DNA of 64,000 nt from Pseudarthrobacter phenanthrenivorans (GTDB taxonomy: Bacteria; Actinomycetota; Actinomycetes; Actinomycetales; Micrococcaceae): NCBI RefSeq assembly GCF_000813845.1, contig NZ_JWTB01000009.1:1-64000 (forward strand). The letters are read 5' to 3'. This document shows, piece after piece, positions 44,566 to 53,621 of this stretch (the stretch's first letter is position 1; every line of letters starts with the position of its first letter). The notes below the pieces were generated by a model. That model was not told the origin of the DNA. It saw only the letters and a list, made by a program, of their open reading frames with translations, and searched no databases. The position numbers were made by a program, and so were the translations under genes.

Positions 44566-45468
44566 CTATGCGTCCACGCCGGCTGCGCGCTCAGCAGCCT
44601 CCACCACGTTGGTCATGAGCAGCGCGACGGTCATGGGGCCCACACCACCGGGGTTCGGCGAGATCCAGCCGGCCACTTCCGCGGCAGCCGGATCGATGTC
44701 GCCGTAGACCTTGCTCTTGCCCGTCTCCGGGTCGGTCTCGCGGGTAACCCCCACATCCAGCAGGGCCGCCCCGGGCTTCACGTCGCCGGCCTTGACGATG
44801 TGCTTCACACCCGCCGCGCCCACGATGACGTCCGCCTGGCGGAGCAGCTCCGACAGGTTGGTGGTGCCGGTGTGGGTCAGGGTCACGGTGGCGTTGACGT
44901 CCCGCCGCGTAAGCAGCAGGCCGATCGAGCGGCCGATGGTGACACCGCGTCCCACCACCACAACATGCTTGCCGGCCAGGCTGTACCCGTTGCGTTCGAG
45001 GAGCTCGATGACCCCGCGGGGGGTGCAAGGCAGCGGGGTGGTGATCTTGTGGTTGACGTTCAGCACCAGCCGGCCGAGGTTGGTGGGGTGCAGGCCGTCG
45101 GCGTCCTTGGCGGGATCGATCCGTTCCAGGATGGCATCGGTGTCAAGGTGCTTGGGCAGCGGCAGCTGCACAATGTAGCCGTGGCAGGCGGGATCCGCAT
45201 TGAGTTCGTCAATGAGGGCCTCCACCTGTTCCTGGGTGGCGTCCGCCGGGAGCTCGCGCTGGATGGAGTTCATCCCGATCTGCACGGACTGCTTGTGCTT
45301 CATCGAGACATACAGCTGCGAGGCGGGGTCGGCGCCCACCAGCACAGTGGCGATGCCGGGAGTGACGCCCTTGGCCTTGAGTGCGGCCACGCGTTCGGTC
45401 AACTCGGCCTTGATGGCGGCGGCGGTGGCCTTGCCGTCAAGGATCTGTGCGGTTGTGGTTTCAGTCAT
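44566..45468 (-). CDS. folD: bifunctional methylenetetrahydrofolate dehydrogenase/cyclohydrolase
   Basis: 300-residue enzyme interconverting 5,10-methylene- and 10-formyl-tetrahydrofolate with NADP. Seen: [14 protein letters not shown] (catalytic Lys), [43 protein letters not shown] (NADP loop) and [17 protein letters not shown]. Starts 3 nt after glyA and is followed by a terminator. With glyA and the divergent purU it forms a one-carbon block. Confidence 0.96.
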   Translation of the reverse strand: MTETTTAQILDGKATAAAIKAELTERVAALKAKGVTPGIATVLVGADPASQLYVSMKHKQSVQIGMNSIQRELPADATQEQVEALIDELNADPACHGYIVQLPLPKHLDTDAILERIDPAKDADGLHPTNLGRLVLNVNHKITTPLPCTPRGVIELLERNGYSLAGKHVVVVGRGVTIGRSIGLLLTRRDVNATVTLTHTGTTNLSELLRQADVIVGAAGVKHIVKAGDVKPGAALLDVGVTRETDPETGKSKVYGDIDPAAAEVAGWISPNPGGVGPMTVALLMTNVVEAAERAAGVDA

Positions 45469-45471
45469 CGG

Positions 45472-46770
45472 TTACCACTGCTCGTGCTGGGGGTAGAGCG
45501 GGAAGTTGGCTGCCAGCTTGTCCACGCGTGCCTGCAGGGCCTCGACGTCGGCGCTGTTGCCGGCCTTGAGTGCGGTGGCGATGATCTCGGCCACCTCGGT
45601 GAATTCGGCCGCACCAAAGCCGCGGGTGGCAAGTGCCGGGGTGCCGATGCGCAGGCCGGAGGTGACCATCGGCGGGCGGGGGTCGAACGGCACCGCGTTG
45701 CGGTTGACGGTGATGCCCACGGAGTGCAGGAGGTCCTCGGCCTGCTGGCCGTCAAGCTGCGAGTTGCGCAGGTCCACCAGGACCAGGTGCACGTCGGTGC
45801 CGCCGGTGAGGACCGAGACGCCGGCCTCGGCGACGTCGGCCTGGTTCAGGCGGTCGGCGATGATCCTGGCGCCTTCCAGGACGCGCTCCTGGCGCTCCTT
45901 GAATTCCTGCGTGCCGGCAATCTTGAAGGCCACGGCCTTGGCGGCGATCACATGCATCAGCGGCCCGCCCTGCTGGCCCGGGAAGACGTTGGAGTTCAGC
46001 TTCTTGGCCCACTGTTCCTTGGCCAGGATCACGCCCGAGCGGGGACCGGCCAGGGTCTTGTGCACGGTGGAGGTGACGACGTCGGAGTACGGCACCGGAC
46101 TCGGGTGCAGTCCGGCGGCAACCAGGCCGGCGAAGTGTGCCATGTCGGTCCAGAGCAGCGCACCCACTTCATCGGCGATGGAGCGGAAGGCGGCGAAGTC
46201 CAGGTGGCGCGGGTAGGCGGACCAGCCGGCGATGATCACCTGGGGCTTTTCCTTGATGGCCTGCTCGCGGAGCTTGTCCATGTCCACCCGGAAGGTGTCC
46301 TCTTCCACCTGGTAGGCAGCCACGTCGTAGAGCTTGCCGGAGAAGTTCAGCTTCATGCCGTGCGTCAGGTGGCCGCCGTGAGCCAGGGACAGGCCCAGGA
46401 TCTTGTCGCCGGGGGTGATCATGGCGGAGAGTGCGGCGGCGTTGGCCTGCGCGCCGGAGTGCGGCTGGACGTTGGCGTACTCGGCGCCGAACAGTGCCTT
46501 GACCCGGTCGATGGCCAGCTGCTCTGCAACGTCGACGTACTCGCAGCCGCCGTAGTAGCGGCGGCCCGGGTAGCCCTCGGCGTACTTGTTGGTCAGGACG
46601 GAGCCCTGGGCCTCCATGACCGCGCGGGGTGCGAAGTTCTCGGATGCAATCATTTCCAGGGTGCCGCGCTGGCGGCCGAGCTCCTGCTCGAGGACTGCGG
46701 CGATTTCGGGGTCGAGTTCGGCCAGCGGCTGATTGCTGACTTCGGTGGTTGAGGTGGCTGTAGTAGTCAC
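45472..46770 (-). CDS. glyA: serine hydroxymethyltransferase
   Basis: 432-residue PLP enzyme converting serine and tetrahydrofolate to glycine and methylene-tetrahydrofolate. Seen: [53 protein letters not shown], and PLP-lysine block [22 protein letters not shown] start at 46768-46770 with CAGGAG 6 nt upstream. It is transcribed with folD, away from purU, across a 276-bp spacer in which I see no riboswitch-like structure. Confidence 0.97.
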   Translation of the reverse strand: MTTTATSTTEVSNQPLAELDPEIAAVLEQELGRQRGTLEMIASENFAPRAVMEAQGSVLTNKYAEGYPGRRYYGGCEYVDVAEQLAIDRVKALFGAEYANVQPHSGAQANAAALSAMITPGDKILGLSLAHGGHLTHGMKLNFSGKLYDVAAYQVEEDTFRVDMDKLREQAIKEKPQVIIAGWSAYPRHLDFAAFRSIADEVGALLWTDMAHFAGLVAAGLHPSPVPYSDVVTSTVHKTLAGPRSGVILAKEQWAKKLNSNVFPGQQGGPLMHVIAAKAVAFKIAGTQEFKERQERVLEGARIIADRLNQADVAEAGVSVLTGGTDVHLVLVDLRNSQLDGQQAEDLLHSVGITVNRNAVPFDPRPPMVTSGLRIGTPALATRGFGAAEFTEVAEIIATALKAGNSADVEALQARVDKLAANFPLYPQHEQW

Positions 46771-47033
46771 GAAGAACTCCTGGCTAGGGATACGGGCACT
46801 GCTTAGGTCAGGCTACCGGCTGGCGCGTTTTCGCACCGCGTTGATGACAGGGCGTGAAAACACGGCACGGCGCTGCTGTGCTGACGCGGGCGCAGCCCCA
46901 ATTTCCGGCAAAACATGACCCTCGGCCCAGGCGTACGATCCGTGGTCTTCGTGATTGCCGCTCCCTGGTGGTTCGCCACCCAACGCCAGTTGCGACCCTT
47001 CCAGCCTACCAAAACCGCAGCCCGCCGCGCGGG

Positions 47034-47039
47034 TAGGCT
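47034..47039 (+). promoter_or_regulatory. -10 box of leaderless purU promoter
   Basis: TAGGCT 7 nt before the purU GTG; no clear -35 element. Confidence 0.5.
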
Positions 47040-47046
47040 ATTACGC

Positions 47047-47907
47047 GTGAATGAACAGCTGCTGAACCAAGCGTACGTAGTAACCCTGTCCTGCCCGGAC
47101 CGCCCCGGCATTGTCCATGCCGTGGCCGGAGCCCTGCTGGTGGCGGGATGCAACATCACGGATTCGCAGCAGTACGGCAGCCCGGCAACCGGCAACTTCT
47201 TCATGCGCGTGGAGGTGACCACGCCAGCGGCGAAGTCGGAGCTGCGGGCCGCGCTGGAGCCCGTGGCGGAAGCATTCTCCATGCAGTGGAACCTTAATAC
47301 TGTGGGCGACAAGGTCCGCACCCTGGTGATGGCCAGCACCTCGGCCCACTGCCTCAACGACCTGTTGTTCCAGCAGCGCTCCGGGACCCTGCCGGTCGAG
47401 ATCCCAGCCATTGTGTCCAACCACCAGGACCTGGCCGGACTCGCCGAGTTCTATGGCATCCCGTTCCACTACATCCCGGTGACCAAGGACACCAAGGAGC
47501 AGGCGGAGGACAAGCTGCGGGCCATCATCGCCGAGCACGACATTGAACTGACCGTCCTGGCCCGCTACATGCAGATTCTCTCCGACGAGCTCTGCACCGA
47601 CCTGACCGGCAAGGCGATCAACATCCACCACTCGTTCCTGCCGTCCTTCAAGGGCGCCAAGCCGTACCACCAGGCGCACGCCCGGGGTGTGAAGCTGATC
47701 GGTGCCACGGCACACTACGTGACCGCTGCCCTGGACGAGGGCCCGATCATCGAACAGGAAGTCATCCGGGTGGACCATGCCCGCACGCCGGAGCAGTTCG
47801 TGCAGATGGGCCGCGACGTGGAAGGCCGCACCCTGGTGCAGGCCGTGCAGTGGCACGCCGAACACCGGGTGCTCCTGGACGGCAACCGCACGGTGGTCTT
47901 CAACTAG
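47047..47907 (+). CDS. purU: formyltetrahydrofolate deformylase
   Basis: 286-residue enzyme hydrolysing 10-formyl-tetrahydrofolate to formate and free tetrahydrofolate, balancing the one-carbon pool. An ACT domain (residues ~8-85; VVTLSCPDRPGIVHAVAGALLVAGCNITDSQQY) precedes a formyltransferase-fold domain with catalytic Asn-His-Asp region (NIHHSFLPSFKGAKPYHQAHARGVKLIGATAHYV and LDEGPIIEQ). GTG at 47047 is used; an upstream open stretch has no support. Divergent from glyA-folD, with which it shares metabolites. Confidence 0.95.
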   Translation: MNEQLLNQAYVVTLSCPDRPGIVHAVAGALLVAGCNITDSQQYGSPATGNFFMRVEVTTPAAKSELRAALEPVAEAFSMQWNLNTVGDKVRTLVMASTSAHCLNDLLFQQRSGTLPVEIPAIVSNHQDLAGLAEFYGIPFHYIPVTKDTKEQAEDKLRAIIAEHDIELTVLARYMQILSDELCTDLTGKAINIHHSFLPSFKGAKPYHQAHARGVKLIGATAHYVTAALDEGPIIEQEVIRVDHARTPEQFVQMGRDVEGRTLVQAVQWHAEHRVLLDGNRTVVFN

Positions 47908-48008
47908 CTTCGGCACAGCATCACCGGCTCAGGGTCCTCCGCACCGCCCGCCCACCTAAGGGCAACAGTCTTAATGCGCGCGGGACCGGCGGCCGGGCAG
48001 GGGTGGCT

Positions 48009-48014
48009 TAGGGT
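48009..48014 (+). promoter_or_regulatory. -10 box of leaderless gamma-carbonic-anhydrase promoter
   Basis: TAGGGT followed by GAACCC and ATG; typical actinobacterial leaderless layout. Confidence 0.55.
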
Positions 48015-48020
48015 GAACCC

Positions 48021-48539
48021 ATGGCTCCTCTTTACCCTTTTGCCGGGAACTCCCCGGCCGTCCATGAAACAGCGTTTGTCGCACCCTCAGCGTCCATCAT
48101 CGGGCAGGCAACCCTGGACCAGGAATCCAGCGCCTTCTACGGCGTCTCCGTCCGGGCCGACACCGCGGCCATCACGGTGGGCGCCGGAAGCAACCTGCAG
48201 GACAACGTGGTGCTGCACGCGGACCCCGGCTTCCCCTGCACGGTGGGCCGGGGTGTCAGCGTGGGGCACGCCGCCGTCGTGCATGGCTGCACAGTGGAGG
48301 ACGACTGCCTGATCGGCATGGGCGCGACCGTCCTTAATGGGGCGGTGATCGGCGCCGGCTCGCTGGTGGCGGCCGGCGCCGTGGTGCTCGAGGGCACTGT
48401 GGTCCCGCCCCGCTCCCTGGTGGCGGGCGTGCCTGCCAAGGTGCGGCGCGAGCTCACCGAGGAGGAGTTCGACGGCGCCCGCGCCAACGCGGAGCGGTAC
48501 GTGGAGCTCGCGGCGCAGCACCGCGGGCTCCACGCTTAG
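48021..48539 (+). CDS. gamma-carbonic anhydrase family protein
   Basis: 172-residue left-handed beta-helix (hexapeptide-repeat) protein of the gamma-CA/PaaY/YrdA family. Metal-ligand-type His occur in NVVLHAD and GVSVGHAAVVHGC; AGVPAKVRREL closes the helix and a C-terminal alpha helix follows. Carbonic anhydrase activity is known for some members only. Its stop overlaps the convergent davB stop by two bases, leaving no room for a separate terminator. Confidence 0.9.
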   Translation: MAPLYPFAGNSPAVHETAFVAPSASIIGQATLDQESSAFYGVSVRADTAAITVGAGSNLQDNVVLHADPGFPCTVGRGVSVGHAAVVHGCTVEDDCLIGMGATVLNGAVIGAGSLVAAGAVVLEGTVVPPRSLVAGVPAKVRRELTEEEFDGARANAERYVELAAQHRGLHA

Positions 48540-50272
48540 TCGAGGCTGACCGGGCCGAACTCGTCCAGGAGATCGCCGGGACCCGGGTTGCCAGGCGCGG
48601 ATGAGCCGCCCAGGTGCTTCACCACGCCCCATACGGCGTTCAGGCCCGTCGTGACGGCGCCTTCGGCCCAGCCTGCGGTGAAGGAGACGTCGTCGCCGGC
48701 CAGGAAGATGCCGCGCTGGGACTCCGGGAGTTTGTCCTGCTTGAAGTGGCTGAACAGCCGCTGCTGGTAGCGGTAGTGCCCGGGCAGGTTGGCCTTGAAG
48801 GCGCCCATGAAGTTGGGGTCCGCCTCCCAGGACACCGTGATGGGCTGGCCCACGATGTGCCCGGCGATGTCCACGCCGGGATAGATCTGCTCGAGCGAGT
48901 GCAGCATCAGTTCCACGCGCTCGTCCGCGTCCAGGGCCAGCCATTTCAGCGCGTCGTCGTTCCAGGTGTAGGACAGCAGGATGACGGCGGGCTGGTCCGG
49001 GCCGTTGTCCAGCAGGTAGGTGGCGCGGTTGAGCCTGTCGGTCAGGGTCATGGAAAGGACCTCGTTGCCCGTTTCCGGATCGATGTCCTTCCAGAACGGG
49101 CGGTCCACCATGACGAAGGTCTTGGAGGACTGCATGTAGTGCGATTTCTCCATGGCGGTCCACAGCTCGGCCGGGAACAGCGCTTCCTCGGTGTGGATGC
49201 GGGTGGACAGCAGCCACGACTGGCACGTTGTCACCACGGCCGGGTAGCTGGCCTCGCGGCCCCACCGTTCACGGACCCGCAGGTTTCCGTCCGGGTCCCG
49301 GCTGATCTTTCCCACCGCGCCGCGGGGCGAGCCCGAGTGAAGCGAGGCCAGCGAGGTGCCGGCGGGCCAGTGGACCAGGTCCGACGGCGCGTGCTGCCAC
49401 AGTGCCTCGGGCAGCCGCTGCGCTCCCCCGCGGATGAGCCGGTGCTGGTCGTCGGCGTCGGTGTAGACCACACGGAGGATTTCCAGGATCGAGTTGGGGA
49501 AGTCGGTGTCCCAGCCGCCGGTGCCGAACCCCACCTGGCCGAAGGCCTCCCGGTGGGCGAACCCTGCCTTCTTGAAGGAGTCGCTGGCAGCGATGAAGCC
49601 GTAGAACGTCTGCTCGTCCATAAGCGGCAGCAGTTCGTTCCACAGGTCCTTGATCCGGGCCATGTCCCGGGCACGGATGGCATCCTGCATCTCCACGAAC
49701 TTGGCGCCGTCGTTGACCGCCGCCTTCCAGGCGTCGGCCACCTCGCGGAAGAACGGCGGAAGGTCGCTGGGCTTTTCCGCATAGTGCTTCTTCCCGGCCA
49801 GCTCGATCACCGTGCTGGAGGTGGCTTCGGCCAACGGGTTGGGGAAGTCCTGGGTCTCAAGCCCCAGCAGGTCCACGTAGTGGTAGAAGGCCTTGCCTGA
49901 CACCGGGAACCGCATGCCGCCAAGATCGGCCACCACACCGGGGGCAGCGGGGAAGGCTGCGGTGCGGAGCCTGCCGCCGATCTGGTCCGCTTCATAGACC
50001 ACGGGCCGCAGGCCGAGCTTCATCAGTTCGTAGGCAGTCACCAGGCCGGAAAGCCCGGCGCCGATAACGGCCACTTCCGTGCCGTGCAGCTCCGGCGGGA
50101 CGGTTCCCAGTCCGTCCGGATGCGCCAGGTAATGGTCGTAGCTGAACGGGAAGTCGGGGTTCAGCATGGTGATGGGCGCAGCGTGTGCGCCGGCCTCCCG
50201 GCCGGAGGCTTCGACCGGCCGGGTGGAAGTGCTGGAGGGGTCAAAGGCAGGCAGTTCGGTGGCGGTGGTCAT
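48536..50272 (-). CDS. davB: L-lysine 2-monooxygenase-like flavoprotein (DavB type)
   Basis: 578-residue FAD enzyme of the flavin amine oxidase family. FAD loop VIGAGLSGLVTAYELMKLG at about 69-87. Long stretches match what I recall of Pseudomonas putida DavB (NPDFPFSYDHYLAHPDGLGTVP, LGGMRFPVSGKAFYHYVDLLGLET, FGQVGFGTGGWDTDFPNS, YMQSSKTFVMVDRPFW, NPGPGDL), which oxidatively decarboxylates lysine to 5-aminovaleramide. Related tryptophan and phenylalanine 2-monooxygenases are the alternative. ATGA-coupled to an amino-acid permease; a DavA-like amidase lies 3.4 kb away, supporting the lysine route. Confidence 0.85.
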   Translation of the reverse strand: MTTATELPAFDPSSTSTRPVEASGREAGAHAAPITMLNPDFPFSYDHYLAHPDGLGTVPPELHGTEVAVIGAGLSGLVTAYELMKLGLRPVVYEADQIGGRLRTAAFPAAPGVVADLGGMRFPVSGKAFYHYVDLLGLETQDFPNPLAEATSSTVIELAGKKHYAEKPSDLPPFFREVADAWKAAVNDGAKFVEMQDAIRARDMARIKDLWNELLPLMDEQTFYGFIAASDSFKKAGFAHREAFGQVGFGTGGWDTDFPNSILEILRVVYTDADDQHRLIRGGAQRLPEALWQHAPSDLVHWPAGTSLASLHSGSPRGAVGKISRDPDGNLRVRERWGREASYPAVVTTCQSWLLSTRIHTEEALFPAELWTAMEKSHYMQSSKTFVMVDRPFWKDIDPETGNEVLSMTLTDRLNRATYLLDNGPDQPAVILLSYTWNDDALKWLALDADERVELMLHSLEQIYPGVDIAGHIVGQPITVSWEADPNFMGAFKANLPGHYRYQQRLFSHFKQDKLPESQRGIFLAGDDVSFTAGWAEGAVTTGLNAVWGVVKHLGGSSAPGNPGPGDLLDEFGPVSLD

Positions 50273-51795
50273 GAGAGTTCTGCTTTCACAGGTTCCTGGC
50301 TCGGGGCCTTGGCGGTCAGTTCACGGTAGTCGAGCTCGCTGAGAGCCGCTACCTTCGAGTTCCGGCGTCCATAGCCGAAGTAGATGGCGATCCCCACCAG
50401 CATCCAGGCACCAAACACAAGCCAGGTGTCGGCGCCGAGGTTCGCCATGAGGTAGGCGCACATCAGCGTCCCCAGCACGGGGGTGGCGGGGTACAGCGGC
50501 ACCCGGAAGCTGCGCGTCAGGTCGGGGCGGTTGCGGCGCAGGTAGATGACCGCGACGTTGACCAGTGCGAAGGCAAAAAGGGTCCCGATGCTGGTGGCGT
50601 CGGCCAGGGCGCCGAGCGGGACCAGGCCTGCGGTCAGGGCGACGGCGATGCCCACCACAAGGGTGCCTGCGGCCGGGGTGCCGGTACGGGGTGAGACGCG
50701 GCTGAAGACCGCCGGCACCAGTCCGTCCCGGGACATCGACATGAGGATGCGGGTCTGCCCGTAAAGGACGGTGAGCACGATGCTGGCAATGGCGAGGACT
50801 GCGCCCACGGAGAAGACCAGGGCAATCCACGGCTGGTGCGTGGTCTCCTCGAGGATCTGGACCAGCGCGGCTTCGGTTCCGTCGAACCAGCCCCAGGGGC
50901 GGGCACCGATGGCAGCGACGGCCACCAGGACGTAGATGCTGGTCACGATCACCATGGACAGCAGGATGGCGCGGGGCAGGTCGCGCTTGGGGTTCCGGGC
51001 TTCCTCGCCGGCGGTGGACGCGGCATCGAACCCGATGTAGGAGAAGAACACCCTGGACGCGGCGGCGGATACGCCTGCGGCCCCCATGGGCATGAGCGGC
51101 TCGAAGTTTCCGGCGTTGAAGGCGGTAAAGGCCACGGCGCAGAAGAACAGCAGGATGCCTATTTTTACGACGACGATGGCCGTATTGATCCAGGCGCTCT
51201 CGCGGGCACCGCGGACCAGCAGGATGGTGGCGAGCACGACAATGGCCATCGCCGGTACGTTCACCAGGCCGCCGTCGCCCGGAGGCTGGGACATCGCGTC
51301 GGGAAGTACCTGCCCGAACGCGGCGAGCGTCTCGTTGACGTACTGGCCCGCGCCCACCGCCACGGCGGCCACAGAGACGGCGTATTCGAGGACGAGGCAC
51401 CAGCCGCAGATCCAGGCCATGCCCTCGCCCATGGTGGCGTAGGAATAGGAGTAGCTCGAGCCCGCGGCAGGAACCAGTCCCGCCATTTCGGCGTACGACA
51501 CCGCGGAGAGCAGCGCCGCCAGGCCGGCGATGACGAACGAAATCCAGATGGCAGGCCCGGCCAGCGGAACTGATTCGCCGAGGATCACCAGGATGCCCGT
51601 CCCCAGGGTGGCACCCACACTGATCATGGTCAGGTGCAGGACGCCGAAGCTGCGCACCAGGCGGGCACCGCCACCGGCGCCTTCGGCTTCGCTGACCATT
51701 TGTCCAATCGGCTTGCGCCGCAGCAGCTGCGCCCGGAGGCCGGGCCGTCCGATGCTTGGCGCAATGGGTTTTTCGGTGGTCACAGGCACAGTCAC
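50269..51795 (-). CDS. APC-family amino-acid permease (cationic amino-acid type)
   Basis: 508-residue secondary transporter of the amino acid-polyamine-organocation superfamily with about 12-14 helices. Helix 1 motif TMISVGATLGTGILVILGE, FVIAGLAALLSAVSYAEMAGLVPAAGSSYSYSYATMGEGMAWICGW and VFFSYIGFDAASTAGEEARNPKRDLPRAI are typical of the CAT/YfnA branch. GTG start with AAGGG 10 nt upstream. Coupled by ATGA to davB, so I infer that it imports lysine or a related amino acid. Divergent from pucR. Confidence 0.9.
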   Translation of the reverse strand: MTVPVTTEKPIAPSIGRPGLRAQLLRRKPIGQMVSEAEGAGGGARLVRSFGVLHLTMISVGATLGTGILVILGESVPLAGPAIWISFVIAGLAALLSAVSYAEMAGLVPAAGSSYSYSYATMGEGMAWICGWCLVLEYAVSVAAVAVGAGQYVNETLAAFGQVLPDAMSQPPGDGGLVNVPAMAIVVLATILLVRGARESAWINTAIVVVKIGILLFFCAVAFTAFNAGNFEPLMPMGAAGVSAAASRVFFSYIGFDAASTAGEEARNPKRDLPRAILLSMVIVTSIYVLVAVAAIGARPWGWFDGTEAALVQILEETTHQPWIALVFSVGAVLAIASIVLTVLYGQTRILMSMSRDGLVPAVFSRVSPRTGTPAAGTLVVGIAVALTAGLVPLGALADATSIGTLFAFALVNVAVIYLRRNRPDLTRSFRVPLYPATPVLGTLMCAYLMANLGADTWLVFGAWMLVGIAIYFGYGRRNSKVAALSELDYRELTAKAPSQEPVKAELS

Positions 51796-51880
51796 CGTTG
51801 ACGTCCCTTCAGAGTAGTTGTCGGTTTCCCCTCACCAAGGGTGGCATGTGAGCCAACTCTCAACACGGTGCAAAATGACT

Positions 51881-51886
51881 TATAGT
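51881..51886 (+). promoter_or_regulatory. -10 box upstream of the pucR leader frame
   Basis: TATAGT, 8 nt before an ATG at 51895 that opens a short leader frame; no clear -35 box. Confidence 0.5.
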
Positions 51887-51894
51887 GATCCACC

Positions 51895-52008
51895 ATGAGA
51901 CTTTATGCACAATCGCAGCGGATCCGGCAAACCGGCAAGTGCTGCCGCCGGGCCGGGAGCCCTGCGTCCCGGCAGGCGGCAGCCGGTCCACGCCGGGCCC
52001 GGCCATGA
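51895..52008 (+). CDS. possible leader peptide overlapping the pucR start
   Basis: 37-codon frame beginning MRLYAQSQRIRQTGKCC and ending in a TGA that overlaps the pucR ATG as ATGA. Nine Arg and one Lys make it strongly basic. It starts 8 nt after a TATAGT -10 box, so it would be the first thing translated on a leaderless mRNA, and pucR has no ribosome site of its own. Whether the peptide is made is inference; the alternative is that it is just untranslated leader. Confidence 0.4.
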   Translation: MRLYAQSQRIRQTGKCCRRAGSPASRQAAAGPRRARP

Positions 52009-53615
52009 CGGCTGATGCCACGGAGTCCGGACGGCTGAGCTTCGTCACCCTCCAGCAGTTCCTCGACCAGCTGCCGCCCGTGCTGAAGACCCTTCACGAC
52101 GGCGGCAGCGACGGCCGGCTCCTGCGCTGGGTTGAGCCCAGCGAACTGGAGGACCCCACTCCCTATCTGCCGGAGGGCGAGTTCCTGCTCACCGCGGGCC
52201 TCCCGTTCCTTGGCGCCGGCGGTTCGCCCGCCCACGTGGACGCCTACGTGCAGCGGCTGGTCCAGGCCAAGGTGGCGGCCCTGGGCTTCGGGGTCCGGCC
52301 CTACTTCGATGCCGTTCCCGACGTGGTTGTGGAGGCGTGCCGGCGGCACAACCTCACCTTGTTCGAGGTCCCGGAATCCCTTCCGTTCGCGGCGATCGGA
52401 CTGCAGTTCTCACAGCTGCTGGAAACCGACAACGCCCGGGTCTTCCGGCAGTTGGCGGAGACCAACCGCCAACTCATGCGTGCCGTCCTCTCCCCCAAAC
52501 CGGAGCACGAACTGCTGGCCGCACTGGTGCAGCGCGTTCCGGTCTGGGCCGTGATGGTGGGCGCGGACGGCCGGGTCCGGGCACGCGGTACCGGCGCCGG
52601 CGGCAGCACCGCCGTCGACCTGGCCATGCTGGCGCCCATGCTGGAACGGCTGCTGTCCGGCCACGGACCGCGCGTGGAAATGGACGGCTTTGACCAGCCC
52701 GGGTCCGCACTGGTGGTGGGCCACCCGCTGCGCAGCACCAGGGACGCAAACCTGGGAGCGCTGATCCTGGGCTCGGACGTCCCGCTGACGCCCGCGCAGA
52801 ACAACGTGGTCCAGTCCGCCGTCGGACTCCTTGAGCTCTTGGTGCGGCAGCGCACCAGCGGGTCGCTGGCCCCCGGCCAGCTGGCAACGGCCGTGCTGCT
52901 GCACCCCGGGAGCCTCACCAACGGCGGCACCAAACATGTCAACGCCCTCAAGGACCTGCTGGCCCAAAGCCTGTCCTCCACCCGATCGGCACCCATGCGC
53001 GTGGTGCAGGGCATCAAGGTCGAGGCGCCGGAATGGCCCGCGGGGGAAAGCCCCGTCAGGGAACTGCTGCAGTGGCGGCGCATGTTCGACACCAAGCTGG
53101 TGGAGATCACGGACTACGGCTTCGCGGCCGTGACCCGGCTCAAGGTGGACGACGCCCTGCTGGCAGACGTCGAGAAGCTTGGCTGGCGCCTGGTGGTCGG
53201 CGAACCGACCGAGCTGGCCAGCCTTCCCGCCGCCTACCAGCGCGCCACGTCCCTGCGCGGCCAGGTTCAGAGGAGCGGACAAAGCGTCCGGGCAGAGGAG
53301 GTGCCATGGTCCGTGGCGGGCCTGTTGGGCCGTGAGGCCGGAACGCTTCTGGCGCAACGGCTCCTGCAGCCGGTCCTGGAGCTCGAACCGGAGCGGCGCG
53401 ATCCCCTGCTGGCGGTCCTTCGGGGCTGGCTGGGCGAAAACGGCAGCTGGGACAGCTCGGCCAAACGCCTGGGCCTTCACCGGAACAGCGTGCGCCGGCA
53501 GATCGGCGTCCTCGGCGAACTCCTGCAGATGGACCTGAACCAGGCACAGGTGCGGGCCGAACTGTGGATTGCGCTCCACTACGCCGACGTGCTGACCGGC
53601 GGCGCACCGGCATAG
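52005..53615 (+). CDS. PucR-family transcriptional regulator
   Basis: 536-residue regulator. N-terminal PucR domain (residues ~13-130: SFVTLQQFLDQLPPVLKTLHDGG, TPYLPEGEFLLTAGLPF, ALGFGVRPYFDAVPDVVVEACRRHNLTLFEVPESLPF), a GAF/GGDEF-like middle, and a C-terminal helix-turn-helix of the PucR type (LRGWLGENGSWDSSAKRLGLHRNSVRRQIGVLGELLQMDLN). Such proteins sense nitrogenous substrates. The ATG at 52005 lacks a ribosome site but overlaps the leader frame. Divergent from the permease-davB operon, which it probably controls. Confidence 0.88.
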   Translation: MTADATESGRLSFVTLQQFLDQLPPVLKTLHDGGSDGRLLRWVEPSELEDPTPYLPEGEFLLTAGLPFLGAGGSPAHVDAYVQRLVQAKVAALGFGVRPYFDAVPDVVVEACRRHNLTLFEVPESLPFAAIGLQFSQLLETDNARVFRQLAETNRQLMRAVLSPKPEHELLAALVQRVPVWAVMVGADGRVRARGTGAGGSTAVDLAMLAPMLERLLSGHGPRVEMDGFDQPGSALVVGHPLRSTRDANLGALILGSDVPLTPAQNNVVQSAVGLLELLVRQRTSGSLAPGQLATAVLLHPGSLTNGGTKHVNALKDLLAQSLSSTRSAPMRVVQGIKVEAPEWPAGESPVRELLQWRRMFDTKLVEITDYGFAAVTRLKVDDALLADVEKLGWRLVVGEPTELASLPAAYQRATSLRGQVQRSGQSVRAEEVPWSVAGLLGREAGTLLAQRLLQPVLELEPERRDPLLAVLRGWLGENGSWDSSAKRLGLHRNSVRRQIGVLGELLQMDLNQAQVRAELWIALHYADVLTGGAPA

Positions 53616-53621
53616 CGGGGC

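Noticed and set aside
44410..46752. A 780-codon open frame on the plus strand opposite folD and glyA
   Set aside because: It mirrors two textbook enzymes with all catalytic motifs intact on the minus strand; long antisense frames are expected from the high third-position GC. Its composition (Gly/Val/His/Gln-rich, no recognisable domain) is typical of such shadows.
46771..47046. Glycine or folate riboswitch in the glyA-purU spacer
   Set aside because: I could not find a plausible conserved aptamer core, and glyA has a simple short leader with its own ribosome site.
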